Assembly: GCF_014356525.2 (NCBI RefSeq)
Contig: NC_052509.1
Coordinates: 37,088,875 to 37,152,874, forward strand
Length of the DNA stretch: 64,000 nucleotides
DNA from: Nilaparvata lugens
Taxonomy: Eukaryota > Arthropoda > Insecta > Hemiptera > Delphacidae
Reading direction: 5' to 3'
Position 1 is the first letter of the stretch, and every line of letters starts with the position of its first letter. A program made the position numbers and the translations under genes. Under the pieces are notes generated by a model, which worked only from the letters and a program-made list of their open reading frames with translations, was not told the origin of the DNA and searched no databases. Shown here in pieces: positions 21,646 to 33,523 of the stretch.

Positions 21646-21798
21646 GTGCCGTTTGAACAGTCGCAGTTTAAACTAAATTCAATTAAAGTGGATTTAAGTG
21701 AATTAAATCCGTATCAAGTCTTGTTTGTTATAATGTTTTTCATTTTGGGTTTAAGCCACCAGCTGATTTAATTCAAGCTTCAACTGTGCAAACGGCCC
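21646..21798. mobile_element. MITE B (153 bp), sharing a TTA with MITE A
   Basis: The left end GTGCCGTTTGAACAGT and right end ACTGTGCAAACGGCCC are inverted repeats. TTA flanks it at 21643-21645 and 21799-21801. The left TTA is also the right TTA of MITE A. Confidence 0.85.
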
Positions 21799-21848
21799 TT
21801 AGTGTTTTTCTTTATCAGACAATAATTTTCATTTAATGCCATAGGCCA

Positions 21849-22046
21849 CTTTAGTTAACTGCACGAAAATAGTTTGATGGAAATTGGAAAGGATGAGTGC
21901 AAATTATGTTTATTAAAATAAGTTGTCAAATTGATAAATATTTTTTTAATACATGTTTTGACTTGTGAACGTCTATGGGTTCGGGGGTGAAAAGGTACTC
22001 AGCCATTCCAATTTCCATCAGACTATTTTTGTGCGGTTAACTATAG
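21849..22046. mobile_element. MITE C with about 48-bp inverted ends
   Basis: The left end CTTTAGTTAACTGCACG through TGATGGAAATTGGAA mirrors the right end TTCCAATTTCCATCA through GGTTAACTATAG. It is about 198 bp, AT-rich and non-coding. The target duplication is not resolved. Confidence 0.8.
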
Positions 22047-22653
22047 TATTTGTATTCTATTATGCTGAAGGATAAATGCACATGCATATAACCTTGTGAT
22101 ACTGCTGTTTTTTTTTTTCTATTCATCTTTATTACAGGAAAATCATTTTAAGCTAGTTATTTTTGATTACATACTACTGCATAGTGCAGCTCAAAATCAA
22201 TCATAGATTTGAACATATGGAGAACATGCTAAGGCTAAGTAAGAGTGCCCCAGCTAGCGCTGTATTAACTGCTCAATGACAGGGGTATCATCGGCGCCAC
22301 CCGACTCACTGTAGCTCTGTAGCTCTTTCCTCCTAGAAGAAATGCGCTGAAAAGAAGTCCACTGTAAAAAAAATGTAACACGAAAGCACAAATAACTATC
22401 CTTGGGAAAAGCTTTGAAAAAACTTGTCAAAAAGAGAGCTATTGATGGTTCGCAAGTGAATAAGAATTTAATAATTTGACTTTATTAATCCAGTATTAAT
22501 CAACTCAAGTTATTAATATTCCTAAGCTTATTCAATTGAGAGCTTGTAGGTAGTCGAATCGGAGGCAGGTCGCAAGAGGCTGCTTCAACATTCACTTGAC
22601 AATCGATCCTTGAAACGACTGAACTGAAAAATTCAGCGACTGAAGTTATACCT
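22047..22653. other. No recognised gene
   Basis: AT-rich DNA with a short GC-richer piece near 22230-22330. I see no family or repeat partner. It ends where block X begins. Confidence 0.5.
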
Positions 22654-23008
22654 TTAAAAGTTTCAACACAGGTGCATGAGAATAATCGAAACCAAGCGAA
22701 AGGTTTCCTAGAGCACTTATGTCGCAAACTTCAATATACATGTCAAATGCTTTCTCCTTTGTTAACTGGTCTGTCGATCTGTTGTCAATGTCTGCTTTCT
22801 TTGTTGCCAAAACGATCTTTCAGTTCAAACAAAATTTTCTATAAGGTGACAGATAGTAGATATAGACTCTTCTATAGACTTGGCAGTGGGGAAATCAGGC
22901 AGGCCCTGATTCATGTCCTGAATCATCAATCATGTCAGATTAGTCTTAACCATGTATCCACGTTTGAAAAGAATCTATTTTCCGGTTTCTTTTTAGGGTT
23001 GTTTTTGC

Positions 23009-23639
23009 CTTTAAGGCTGTGCAAAGGCTAAAAATAAACTTTCCACTGGTGATATTTTTCAAAGTTTTTCGATTTGTATATCATCAAACTATCAGGATGA
23101 AAAAGTTTTCTCAGGAAAACATTTTTTCTCCGATCATTACTTATTTGAGATATGAGCGACTGAAGTTTGAATTTTTGGGACAGAACATTTCAAATTCGGT
23201 AAGAGATAAATCCATGAGATTTAGAGGATTCTTCATGATATTGTTGATCTAGTAAAAAAAAGTATTCTGAAAATATCAATTTTTGAAAAAGTTATTCAAT
23301 TTACCAAAAATAACTCAACTAAAAGTTATTTTTGGTTATTTCAGTAAATTGAATAACTATCTTAAAAATTTATACTTTCAGAAAAATTTTGTTTTACTAG
23401 ATCAACAATACCATGAGGAATCTATCCTCTAAATCTCATGGATTTATCTCTTACCGAATATGACATGTTCTGTCCCAAAAATTTAAACTTTAGGCGCCCA
23501 TATCTCAAAAAGTAATGATCAGAAAAGAAATGTTTTCCTGAGAAAACTTTTTCATCCTTCCTGATAGTTTGATGATATACAAATCGAAAAATATCACCAG
23601 TAGAAAGTTTATTTTTAGCCTTTGCACAGCCTTTTAAAG
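23009..23639. repeat. 630-bp palindrome (fold-back), copy 1
   Basis: Outer arms CTTTAAGGCTGTGCAAAGGC (left) and GCCTTTGCACAGCC (right) converge near 23323, at a TAAAAGTTATTTTTGG-type centre. Arms are about 310 bp with modest divergence. Both arms contain the same open stretch, so ORFs here mirror each other. Confidence 0.9.
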
Positions 23640-23905
23640 ACTAATACTTGGCCGCCGTCTCATCGACGTATATATATGATTCAATGAACACGCACACTCA
23701 CCCACTCACATATATGCACCACATTTGACAGAAGGAGACATTCTTTATGAGGAAACAACTATCTAATACTTGAATTTCCTAGAATGAGCTCATAGATGGC
23801 ACGTCTTTATTGAAAATGAACTTAGTTGATCGATAAATCTTACATGATGTCGTGGTCAATAATTGAATGATGCATTCAATTGCATCTGCCATCAGCCATC
23901 ATACT

Positions 23906-24032
23906 CTGGAGAAGGGGGAGGAGGAGGAGGAGGTGGTGGAAGGGATGAGGAGTAGTAGGAGGAGGGGGAGTTGAAGGAGATGGAGGAGGTGGAGTTGGAG
24001 AAAATGGAGGAGGGGGTGGTGGAGGAGAATAA
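23906..24032. repeat. GGA-rich purine tract inside X copy 1
   Basis: GGAGGAGGAGGAGG and GGTGGAGTTGGAG variants, like the larger tract at 19503. The minus-strand proline/serine-rich frames are by-products. Confidence 0.9.
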
Positions 24033-24305
24033 TAAATCGCAGAATAATAAATATATTGAATGATCAATCACAGATATTGTAAAAAAATCGAATATAATAT
24101 GAAAATAGTTATAAAATGTAAATTTGAAATTGAAAAAAAATATTGACATATTTTTAAAATGGCAGATGAAAAGAGTTCAGAATTATGAGCTCATTCCAAA
24201 AATATTCAATCAACTCAATTAGCCATTAGCCAACACTTTAATTATTATGTATCTTTCTCTCCCATGATGTATGAATTAAATAAAGAATAGACGTATTATT
24301 GAGAG

Positions 24306-27300
24306 TTCTCATCATAATATACTAATTATGGTCAAAATTACAAACTTCATCTTATTATCATTATTTATAATTACATATAAAATCTTACATATAAAACCTG
24401 GAATCTTATATGTGTTCCTCAGTCGATAAAAAACTGATATTCCATTAAGAGAGAATAATTATTCGATTTAGTTCAATGATCACTTTGGAATTGCGAAAGT
24501 CAAGTAATGTAGTAAGTTAAACAAATAATATAGGCTACCCCATATAGAGCACCGTGTAACAGGAGTAAAATATTTTCTTAATATAAATTTACAGTTGAAG
24601 CACAAATAATGCCATGTGATATGACTAAATATTTGATTACAAAGGAAATACAACTCTAAAGCTGCGTTTACACCAAAGTTATTAAGGAGATGTTAATATA
24701 ACCTAATCTTTATAGATTCTATTAGATTGAACATTACTTATCATACATATGATGGACATATGTGTTTGCCAAGTTCCGTTCAATCTAATAGAATCTATAA
24801 ATATTAAGTTATTAACATTTTGTTAATAACTTTGGTGTAAACGCAGCTTTATCAACTGATTTCTGTAACTTCATCTGGCTGAGTTTGACTGATTGACTTG
24901 GGGTGGTACTTGAATGAAAGTGGAATAAGAGATATCTTTGTTGAATTTGAAATATTTGGAGAGAATACTGTTGGAAATCTATTGAGGGGAGATCAGTATA
25001 ATTAAGGTGTGAGAGCAAGCAATCAATTCAATGAAACAACTACAAGGACTCATGAACGGTTCAAATATGAGAGATTGTCAAAGTATATTTGAAAGAAGTC
25101 AGGAGCTATTTGTGGAGTTTTTTTTAGAATCCAAATCAATGACTACTTGAAATTTATGACTGATTATTGTAACATAGTTTAAATTATCTTCAATTGTATT
25201 CATGCTCATAAGGAAGGACTCTGGTATTGCATATAGAAACTGTACGAGAAAAGATCCCATACTTTTTTCATTCAATCACACAAACGATGTTATAAAGTCT
25301 GTGTTATATCTAGAAAATATAAAAAAAATACCCATAGAAGTAGAAAATAATTTCCAATAAGGAAACATTAACTCTATACAGTCAATACATTGACTCTATG
25401 TCAAATGAAACCTTGAAAATTTAATAAATGTGACAACCGATCATGCTTTGGAGCAAACCCTCATTCGATCATCCAAAACTGAGTGATTGGAATAGCTAGT
25501 TCTTCAAAGGCTTCCCTAAAATGGCTGCTACTATATGAATAAATCTTCCATCAAAGATATTCTGTTCAAGTATGTTGACATCATTATAGATATCACTGGA
25601 GATTGTGAAGAAAGTTATCTAATGAAGTAAAACAAGAATAATGAGAGATGAGAATGATTTCCAGAAGCATAATCTTCTCAAGAGAACATAACATTTTTCA
25701 TCAAGACTCTGATGGATAACAGAATCTGCATAATGTTATCAATGGTCTGGAAGCAAGTGAAGAAGTGTGTGATTCTCTTTTGAACGTATAGAAAGAAAAA
25801 GTTATTCGGTCTCCAACGATTTTTATCTGAACATAGTTGTGGAAAATTGTAAAAGTTTATTCTCACTTATAGAATGAAACAGAGTTCTTTCGTTCTCCAC
25901 GATGCAATCAAACAAAAATCCTAGTCTTAGTTAATTCTAGAACAAAAAGATCTGATCTCTGTATTTTTACTAGGTAACTGTTTAAAGATAATTCAGCATT
26001 GAAGTTTTAGTGCAGCATGCATTTCTACAATAACCGCAATCTTTGTCAACATCTGATGGATATTTGAAAAAAAAACTCTTAATCTCACTTGGCCCATGAA
26101 ATTGTAAGTGAAACTAGTTGTGGATTTGACTAAATCCCTAAATATCGTTGACAAATTCGCATAATGATGACATGGCTCTCCTGAATTCAACTCCTACTAG
26201 CTACTTCACTTTTCAAAACTTCAATACGCTGCAAGATTATAGAAACTTTGTGATGAGAAGAGTTATGAAAATTCTCAATAAAGATGGAGTGATACAGGTG
26301 GACATAGCTTTTCATGGCTATGGTCTAAAATCAAACAAAGGTAGTGAAAATTAATTATTAGAAGCAGCAGAGTAAAAGAATCACTCCAATAATATGCTCT
26401 CCAAACCATCGAGACTTGATTTCTAAATCTGTGGCAGAGATTTATTAATGTGACATGCAAGAATCTATAAAGGAATAATCCATACGTTAGCTACGTGCAG
26501 GAATACATACATACATTCATTCATTTGTGGATAAAATTACAAATCATATAAATATGTTTGGGAAAGAATAACAGGCATGGCCCAAAACTATTCGAATCCC
26601 AAATTTTGATACTGAATAACTTATTACCATTTCAAAACAGTCTGAACGGGAATACCATGATGGATGAATCAATCAAAAGTTAGTGAAATATCATTAAAAT
26701 AATACTGTTAGAAATAATATGAATGAATATTTAAATTTTTATTTCACTTTGATTTGACACATATCTATTATTATATTGGATATAATTTCTCAAAAGTTCA
26801 CGACAAACTGAAGATTCACGAAAGATTAACATTTTCATACTAAACATAATCATAATGATAATGAATATTCCATTTCCACCATGAAGAACTAAGAAATTCC
26901 ACAAATATTTCTTGGAAATTAACTGACCACTATATCAAGTAAGCGTGGCCAGTGTGCAATTAATAATATTATTTAGCCTGCAGCGCATCACAATAAATTA
27001 ATTTGAGATAAAAACAATAGAACAAAAACATATATGAATATTATCTTTATTCTATCCTAATATATTTCTTGAAACCCAAGTTTCGTTTATTTCAAACAGT
27101 CATTTCTTGGTTTCCTTGCAGAATGAGATGAAGTTTGTAATTTTGACCATAATTAGTATATTATGATGAGAATTATCAATTATTAAGGCTTGAGAGTTGA
27201 AAAATCGTGTTCAGCGACCGAAAATACATAAGAAAGCGTTCCTGAAATACATGAATGCATAGACTAGTAGGAGCGATGCGATAGACAGGCCATTACGCGC

Positions 27301-27824
27301 ATTAATCATGTGGGAGGACCGCGCCGCAGCGTAACAGTGCTACTTATCCCCCTCCCACCGCCGCATCTATGATCGTAACCCCCAAACTATATATATCATG
27401 GATTCAGCAAGAAACGGCCTACAACGTTTATTGGAGCCTTTTCCTCTAAGTCGGCTAATTACTTGAATATTCGAGAAATAACAAAAAGTCCATAATAAAA
27501 AAATACATTTTTCGAGATATTTTATTTTTTTACGGAAAAACTATGCGGTTTATCGCAAAAATGTATAGGACCACATTGAAAGCCAGTTATGTGTACATAA
27601 TATTGAGAAAAAAATAAAAGCTGTACTATGAATAGTAACTGCAGGACAGGCGATTTTATAAACGCGCGTTTTTTACAACTTACCCCCCTCCCCCCCAAGC
27701 TGTCGACCACCCTGGGACGTGACGACATCGAGTTTCATATACACTAAAGACCCCCTAACAATAATCCGAAGTCAAATTCTCTGCCTCTCTCATGTATGCT
27801 CAATGTAAGCCAGCGCCTGGACTA
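24306..27824. mobile_element. Long-TIR element E, copy 1, left TIR mostly missing
   Basis: 24306-25374 matches 57961-59063, and 26391-27822 matches 62352-63805 of the larger copy E2. The right terminal repeat (27107-27822) is present in full. Of the left terminal repeat only the innermost 50 bp or so remain, joined to block X. The middle (25375-26390) is unique to this copy and has only short open frames (26148-26354 the most protein-like). I found no transposase. It is flanked by the two X copies. Confidence 0.8.
24659..24849. mobile_element. MITE D, copy in E1, TA target duplication
   Basis: The inverted ends AAGCTGCGTTTACACC and GGTGTAAACGCAGCTT are flanked by TA (24657-24658 and 24850-24851). 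The subterminal TAGATTCTATTAGATTGAAC is also inverted. The same insertion occurs at the same site in E2. Confidence 0.9.
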
Positions 27825-28180
27825 TTAAAAGTTTCAACACAGGTGCATGAGAATAATCGAAACCAAGCGAAAGGTTTCCTAGAGCACTTATGTCGCAAAC
27901 TTCAATATACATGTCAAATGCTTTCTCCTTTGTTAACTGGTCTGTCGATCTGTTGTCAATGTCTGCTTTCTTTGTTGCCAAAACGATCTTTTCAGTTCAA
28001 ACAAAATTTTCTATAATGTGACAGATAGTAGATATAGACTCTTCTATAGACTTGGCAGTGGGGAAATCAGGCAGGCCCTGATTCATGTCCTGAATCATCA
28101 ATCATGTCAGATTAGTCTTAACCATGTATCCACGTTTGAAAAGAATCTATTTTCCGGTTTCTTTTTAGGGGTTGTTTTTG

Positions 28181-28813
28181 CCTTTAAGGCTGTGCAAAGG
28201 CTAAAAATAAACTTTCCACTGGTGATATTTTTCAAAGTTTTTCGATTTGTATATCATCAAACTATCAGGATGAAAAAGTTTTCTCAGGAAAACATTTTTT
28301 CTCCGATCATTACTTATTTGAGATATGAGCGACTGAAGTTTGAATTTTTGGGACAGAACATTTCAAATTCGGTAAGAGATAAATCCATGAGATTTAGAGG
28401 ATTCTTCATGATATTGTTGATCTAGTAAAAAAAAGTATTCTGAAAATATCAATTTTTGAAAAAGTTATTCAATTTACCAAAAATAACTCAACTAAAAGTT
28501 ATTTTTGGTTATTTTTCAGTAAATTGAATAACTATCTTAAAAATTTATACTTTCAGAAAAATTTTGTTTTACTAGATCAACAATACCATGAGGAATCTAT
28601 CCTCTAAATCTCATGGATTTATCTCTTACCGAATATGAAATGTTCTGTCCCAAAAATTTAAACTTTAGGCGCCCATATCTCAAAAAGTAATGATCAGAAA
28701 AGAAATGTTTTCCTGAAAAACTTTTTCATCCTTCCTGATAGTTTGATGATATACAAATCGAAAAATATCACCAGTAGAAAGTTTATTTTTAGCCTTTGCA
28801 CAGCCTTTTAAAG
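28181..28813. repeat. 630-bp palindrome, copy 2
   Basis: The same fold-back as at 23009-23639, with the same arms and centre. Confidence 0.9.
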
Positions 28814-29082
28814 ACTAATACTTGGCCGCCGTCTCATCGACGTATATATATGATTCAATGAACACGCACACTCACCCACTCACATATATGCACCACATTT
28901 GACAGAAGGAGACATTCTTTAGGAGGAAACAACTATCTAATACTTGAATTTCCTAGAATGAGCTCATAGATGGCACGTCTTTATTGAAAATGAACTTAGT
29001 TGATCGATAAATCTTACATGATGTCGTGGTCAATAATTGAATGATGCATTCAATTGCATCTGCCATCAGCCATCATACTCTG

Positions 29083-29207
29083 GAGAAGGGGGAGGAGGAG
29101 GAGGAGGTGGTGGAAGGGGATGAGGAGTAGTAGGAGGAGGGGGAGTTGAAGGAGATGGAGGAGGTGGAGTTGGAGAAAATGGAGGAGGGGGTGGTGGAGG
29201 AGAATAA
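29083..29207. repeat. GGA-rich purine tract inside X copy 2
   Basis: Duplicate of the tract at 23906-24032, with a one-base length difference. Confidence 0.9.
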
Positions 29208-29482
29208 TAAATCGCAGAATAATAAATATATTGAATGATCAATCACAGATATTGTAAAAAAATCGAATATAATATGAAAATAGTTATAAAATGTAAATTT
29301 GAAATTGAAAAAAAATATTGACATATTTTTAAAATGGCAGATGAAAAGAGTTCAGAATTATGAGCTCATTCCAAAAATATTCAATCAACTCAATTAGCCA
29401 TTAGCCAACACTTTAATTATTATGTATCTTTCTCTCCCATGATGTATGAATTAAATAAAGAATAGACGTATTATTGAGAGTT

Positions 29483-30128
29483 TATGCATGAACAACTACG
29501 AATAATATGGGTCGAAGATAAACCAGCGCTTGATTTTACTATCAATTATCAAGGCCAGTGTAAAGTTGGAAGAGCATTTTCCAGAAGTACATCGAAAATT
29601 GACTGTTCTGGATGTAGAATCAATAGTTCTACAGTTCCTGATGAGTTATGACAATAGTTTCATGAAAATATTCGGAATAACAGGATTCAAAAGAATAATT
29701 CTCTTCCAAGTTCTACAAAATAAATGTATTTTGGTCAGATGAGCACAAAAATATGCTTATAGATGATGAAAGAGATTATGAAAGTTCTATGAAGAGGAGG
29801 TCATCGTAGATTCAGAACCATTAAGTTCTAATGAAAAAATTGAATACGGAAGTATTTATGGCTTGTTTAAACTCGTCAATCGAGATAATTCACGTTTTCA
29901 CCAAAAAAATACTGAATTTGAATATTTGAGAGGTGAGAACCCCAGTTCTAGGCAGGGGAAATACCCTGATTACATAACTGTTGAGTTCCTAGCCATTTTT
30001 GAAACTCGGAGATCGAGATAATTCACATTTTTTATCATAGATTTTACAGGAAAGATCTATTTCAACTTTTCGAATGAATATTATTATAAGAGAAAGTAAT
30101 ATGATTGTAAATCTCTTCTCCATCATTA
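29483..30128. other. No confirmed gene; weak open segments
   Basis: The plus strand has two protein-like stretches (LEEHFPEVHRKLTVLDVESI near 29565; SEPLSSNEKIEYGSIYGLFK near 29812) separated by stops. I recognise no family. Confidence 0.35.
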
Positions 30129-30764
30129 TTAGCAAATCATATATGGACAATGTTGTATTATCATCTTGAAATATTCACTCAACTTCTTTGAAAAGGAAAG
30201 AAGTTCCTTGTATCCATGTGTGTATTGCTGTTTGGCTTTGAAAGCTGCATTCTTGTTCGATTTACATAAATTAGTCGAAAGTGATCTGCTAAGAGGGAAA
30301 TGGGTCGCCAAAAACATAGGGTGATGTTATCGGAGGTTCAAACGTATTCCATAACAAAACCTTTTCTAGCTGAAACTCTTTTCGGAAGGAACATGGTGCT
30401 TTTCTCACAAGGGCTTATTGTCTGTCCAGTCTACAATATGGAAGGTTTCGAAGGAAAGTGTCGAATATTCATAACAATAAGAATATCTACAACAATAGCT
30501 GACCCTCACACTATAGTATAGTTTCTTCGAATTCTGAGAGTAGACAGATGGGACTATTGTTTCCCTAGCCAGTTTGCAAACATTTTCTTCAACTGTTTCA
30601 TTGAGAGGGTAGTATTTATTTGTAAGAAGAGGCAACATCAAAGTCGCAGTGATATCAATACATTGAATACTAGAATGGTATTTTGTAATGAACCGGTGGA
30701 GGTGTTTTATAAACCAATTTACCTCACACCGGATATCATCTGATATCAATGCATCAATTTGCAT
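30129..30764 (-). pseudogene. Unrecognised minus-strand coding remnant
   Basis: An open frame of 119 codons from ATG at 30764 (MQIDALISDDIRCEVNWFIK, then NETVEENVCKLARETIVPSV) stops at 30405. After stops, a second open piece runs 30317-30129 (NKNAAFKAKQQYTHGYKELL). The composition looks protein-like and not repetitive. I cannot assign a family. It could be a broken single-exon gene or part of an unknown element. Confidence 0.35.
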
Positions 30765-30779
30765 TGCAAACCGACTGGC

Positions 30780-31299
30780 ATTCGAAAACTACAAACTAAA
30801 CGATTAAACAATTGTGCACTAGAGTGCGCCAGTTGACGGGGAAGATTCAAAACTAACTACTCAGCGCCAAACTCCATTAAATTCAAACGGCGTCAACAAA
30901 GCCGTTTTCGGACTTTTCACCCATCCTGTCCATACAACCATCATTCATGGAGATGAATCGGTTCAATACATTTTTTCATTATACTGTAGAGTGTTCATCT
31001 TTCCCTAAATTAATTTCTCAATAAATACGGATCTTCTGTTGGACATGTGCAGCTGAACTATTTTATTAATTTTTTCTTCTTTTTCCATTTTTTTAAATTC
31101 TAAAGAAATATACATTTTTTTGGTTAGGTTGGGTTTGAAAACTTTATGTCTCAATAGCTGGAAAATCTAAAGGAACCACGAGCAAAGTTTCACTTGATAA
31201 ATTATTGAAAGCCAATGTACCTAGAATTGTATTCCTTGATTGAAAGCGCTTCATTAAACTCTATTTTTTTAATTAAAAAAAATAGTAATTAATTTCATA
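30780..31299. other. No recognised gene
   Basis: Moderately AT-rich DNA without open frames of note. It precedes a dispersed repeat at about 31300. Confidence 0.5.
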
Positions 31300-31615
31300 A
31301 TTGACTGAGCGAAGTGAGGTCCAAGATTCAAGTCGACGGATTGGCATTTCTCTTAATGTTTAAATGTTTATATGTTTGGCATTTACGGCGAAACGCGGTA
31401 ATAGATTTTCATGAAATTTGACAGGTATGATGGTATGATCCTTTTTTGATTGCGCGTCGACGTATATGCAAGGTTTTTGGAAATTTTGCATTCCAAGGAT
31501 AATATGAAAGGAAAAGGAGCCTCCTTCCTTCATACGCCAATATTAGAGTAAAAATCAGACTATAGAATTATTCATCATAAATCAGCTGACAAGTGATTAC
31601 ACAGATGCGTGGAGA
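31300..31615. repeat. Dispersed repeat, copy 1
   Basis: It begins near GACTGAGCGAAGTGAGG. Its right part (TTTTGGAAATTTTGCATT, then AAAAATCAGACTATAGAATT and CATCAGCTG-like bases) recurs at about 47505-47605. It is non-coding, and its class is not determined. Confidence 0.6.
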
Positions 31616-31687
31616 AGCCAGTCTATTACTGTATTTGTTTAAGGTGTATAGATTTGATCAAAGACCTTGAAGAGGTATGCATCTTTA

Positions 31688-31876
31688 AGCTGGGTTTACA
31701 ACAAAGTTATTAACAAAATGTTATTAACTTATTCCTTATAGATTCTATTAGATTGAACGGAAGTTGACAAACACACATCTTCATCATGTGTATGATAAGT
31801 TATGTTCAATCTAATATAATCTATAAGGATTGAGTTATTAACATTTTGTTGATAACTTTGGTCTAATCGCAGCTTC
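31688..31876. mobile_element. MITE D, independent copy
   Basis: Same family as 24659-24849: ends AGCTGGGTTTACAACAAAGT and CGCAGCTT, with the inner TAGATTCTATTAGATTGAAC and its complement. TA is on the left; the right flank is CA, so one duplication base has changed. Confidence 0.85.
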
Positions 31877-32053
31877 AAAGTATTTGGTTTCAATATTTCA
31901 ATATTTTGTTTTGCAGTCATGGTACTTATTATTATGCGTGCCCATTAGTATCAATATTCTCACATTCGAAAAAACTAATTCAATAGGTGATTAAAAATGA
32001 ACAAATGAACTGAATAATGTTGGAGAAATTATAATATTTTTCATTGTAAAAAA

Positions 32054-32647
32054 TTTATTTCCATCAGATGGAAAGGTTATCACGGAACTGGATGAGTTAT
32101 ATCATATGGAATACAAATTCAAACGTGAACTGAGTTTGTTAACATTTAAAACAGGTGACATCAGGTACTTGTGGATGAGAATACTGCGTGAGGTCTACTG
32201 TTCACAGAACTACTAGTAATATGTAATTTAATAATTAAATTTTCAATAATATTAACAATACACATTAGCTTATGTACTTGAATGTTAACCTTCTATCTAT
32301 ATTCTGGACAAGTAAAAATGATGAAGGTACAAAATTCGTAGAAGAGAAATTTGTCCTCACATCATCAAAACTCAAAAATAGAGCTTAAGTGCCACAATGA
32401 AGACAATAGAACTTGGCTCATTCAGTGACATATATGCTATTTTCTGATGGCTGTAGAAACTAATATGAACAGGTCTCTTAGCTATCTATAAAGTGAGCCT
32501 TGACACATAATCAGATAAAAGAATTAGAAGATAGCTCCTCAGGCCACCACTACTTTTCATCTATTAGCTCTTTCAAGAATTCAATTTACGAGTAATATTC
32601 TAGACTTTAGGATACCAGATGCTGGTTGAGCAGTAGATTAGTTAGAC
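32054..32647 (-). other. Probable 3' UTR of the ZZZ3/Atac1 homologue
   Basis: It follows the stop codon of the terminal exon. The nearest plain AATAAA on the minus strand that I noticed is at 32059-32054; ATTAAA occurs near 32230. The true end is unknown. Confidence 0.35.
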
Positions 32648-32892
32648 CTAGTGCAGAATGAAGTTGGGATCCAAGTAGCTGGCAGAATTGAAGTTGTGCG
32701 GTAAGTAGTCTGGGTCCCTGACACTGTCGAATGACGCAACCGGGTCCAGCTGATGACTGACGGGATGACGCGACAGCCTGAAGTTGTTGCTTACCATGGC
32801 AGCCACACAGTCCGAGCAGAAGTGCACTGACGCACACTCAAAGCACGTCCACCTCATGTCAACAATCGGATTCACGCCGCAGTTCCAACACT
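32648..32892 (-). CDS. ZZZ3: ZZZ3/Atac1 homologue, terminal exon: ZZ zinc finger and stop
   Basis: Translation from the acceptor reads CWNCGVNPIVDMRWTCFEC, then FCSDCVAAM, a histidine pair (SRHPVSH) and a tail ending SYLDPNFILH before TAG. The three cysteine pairs and two histidines form a ZZ finger, and the tyrosine-leucine-aspartate-proline tail is a family feature of ZZZ3 proteins. In the human protein the ZZ finger reads the histone H3 tail within the ATAC acetyltransferase complex; Drosophila Atac1 is the counterpart. The acceptor is TTTTGCAG directly before TGT, phase 0, matching the donor of the exon at 44146. The preceding 11.3-kb intron is filled with LINEs, and a LINE 3' end abuts the acceptor. 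There is no sign of a break. Confidence 0.85.
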
Positions 32893-33060
32893 GCAAAACA
32901 AATCAAATCAAAAATCTTCTTTATTCCAAAAATATTGTAAAAGAAATATACAATGATAAATGAATTATATTAAAATCTAAATAATGAATGACATTACGGA
33001 ATGAGCCCACATGGGCACTGTGCCCTGTGCATAGACTTCAAAATAACTAGACGAAATAAT
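32893..33060 (-). mobile_element. LINE 3' end abutting the host splice acceptor
   Basis: On the minus strand a non-coding stretch with GCCCATGTGGGCTCATTCCG ends in AATAAAGAAGATTTTTGATT and a (GATTT)n-like tail, as CR1-like LINE 3' ends do. The tail stops about 8 bases before the exon and forms the pyrimidine-rich tract of the acceptor. It is severely 5' truncated. The left limit is sharp, the right limit approximate. Confidence 0.5.
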
Positions 33061-33523
33061 TCATAATAGTTTTTATTCTAAAATTTATAAGGATTGATTC
33101 ATAATGATTAACTATTTGTAAAACAATAATTTATTGCAATTTTAACATGATTCATCAGAAGTTGGATGATTCATTGTAGCTTGTATATATCACAAGTCTT
33201 AAAATCACAGTCACACAAGTCACAATCACAAAGTCACAGTCATCGCTGTGAAGCGGCTGTGAGCAGTTGATTGTTGTTGAGCTCTGTTATCAGTTTTCTT
33301 GTTCTATCATTTCTACAGTGCTACGATGTTCTAGCTTGTTATTTCACTTTCCCAGCCGCAAATTTCAAGTGTAAAAATTGAAATACTTGTTTTAATAATC
33401 CAAATAAGTACCTTCGCATATAGTTTGTGCTCACTGACTGAATATAAGTGAATATTAAGTGAGTAAATGTGAATATAGTGAATATAAGTGAGTATTAACT
33501 GAATGAATATAAGTTGTTCTACA

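Larger units (their letters stand above)
22654..24307 (+). repeat. Duplicated block X, copy 1 (1.65 kb)
   Basis: From TTAAAAGTTTCAACACAGG to TATTGAGAGTT it matches 27825-29482 with only scattered one- or two-base differences. It contains an open minus-strand segment (SALGNLSLGFDYSHAPVL in copy 2) of unknown family, a 630-bp palindrome and a purine tract. Short ORFs inside look like by-products. Confidence 0.95.
27825..29482 (+). repeat. Duplicated block X, copy 2
   Basis: It starts right after the right terminal repeat of E1 and repeats 22654-24307 to GAGAGTT, after which the flanks differ (TATGCATGAAC here, CTCATCAT in copy 1). Differences are single bases, for example in homopolymers. Period between copies: 5171 bp. 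Confidence 0.95.

Noticed and set aside
22672..23252. Plus-strand frames in block X (repeated at 27792-28425)
   Set aside because: Their second half is palindrome sequence and the first half is antisense to the better-looking minus frame; no family found.
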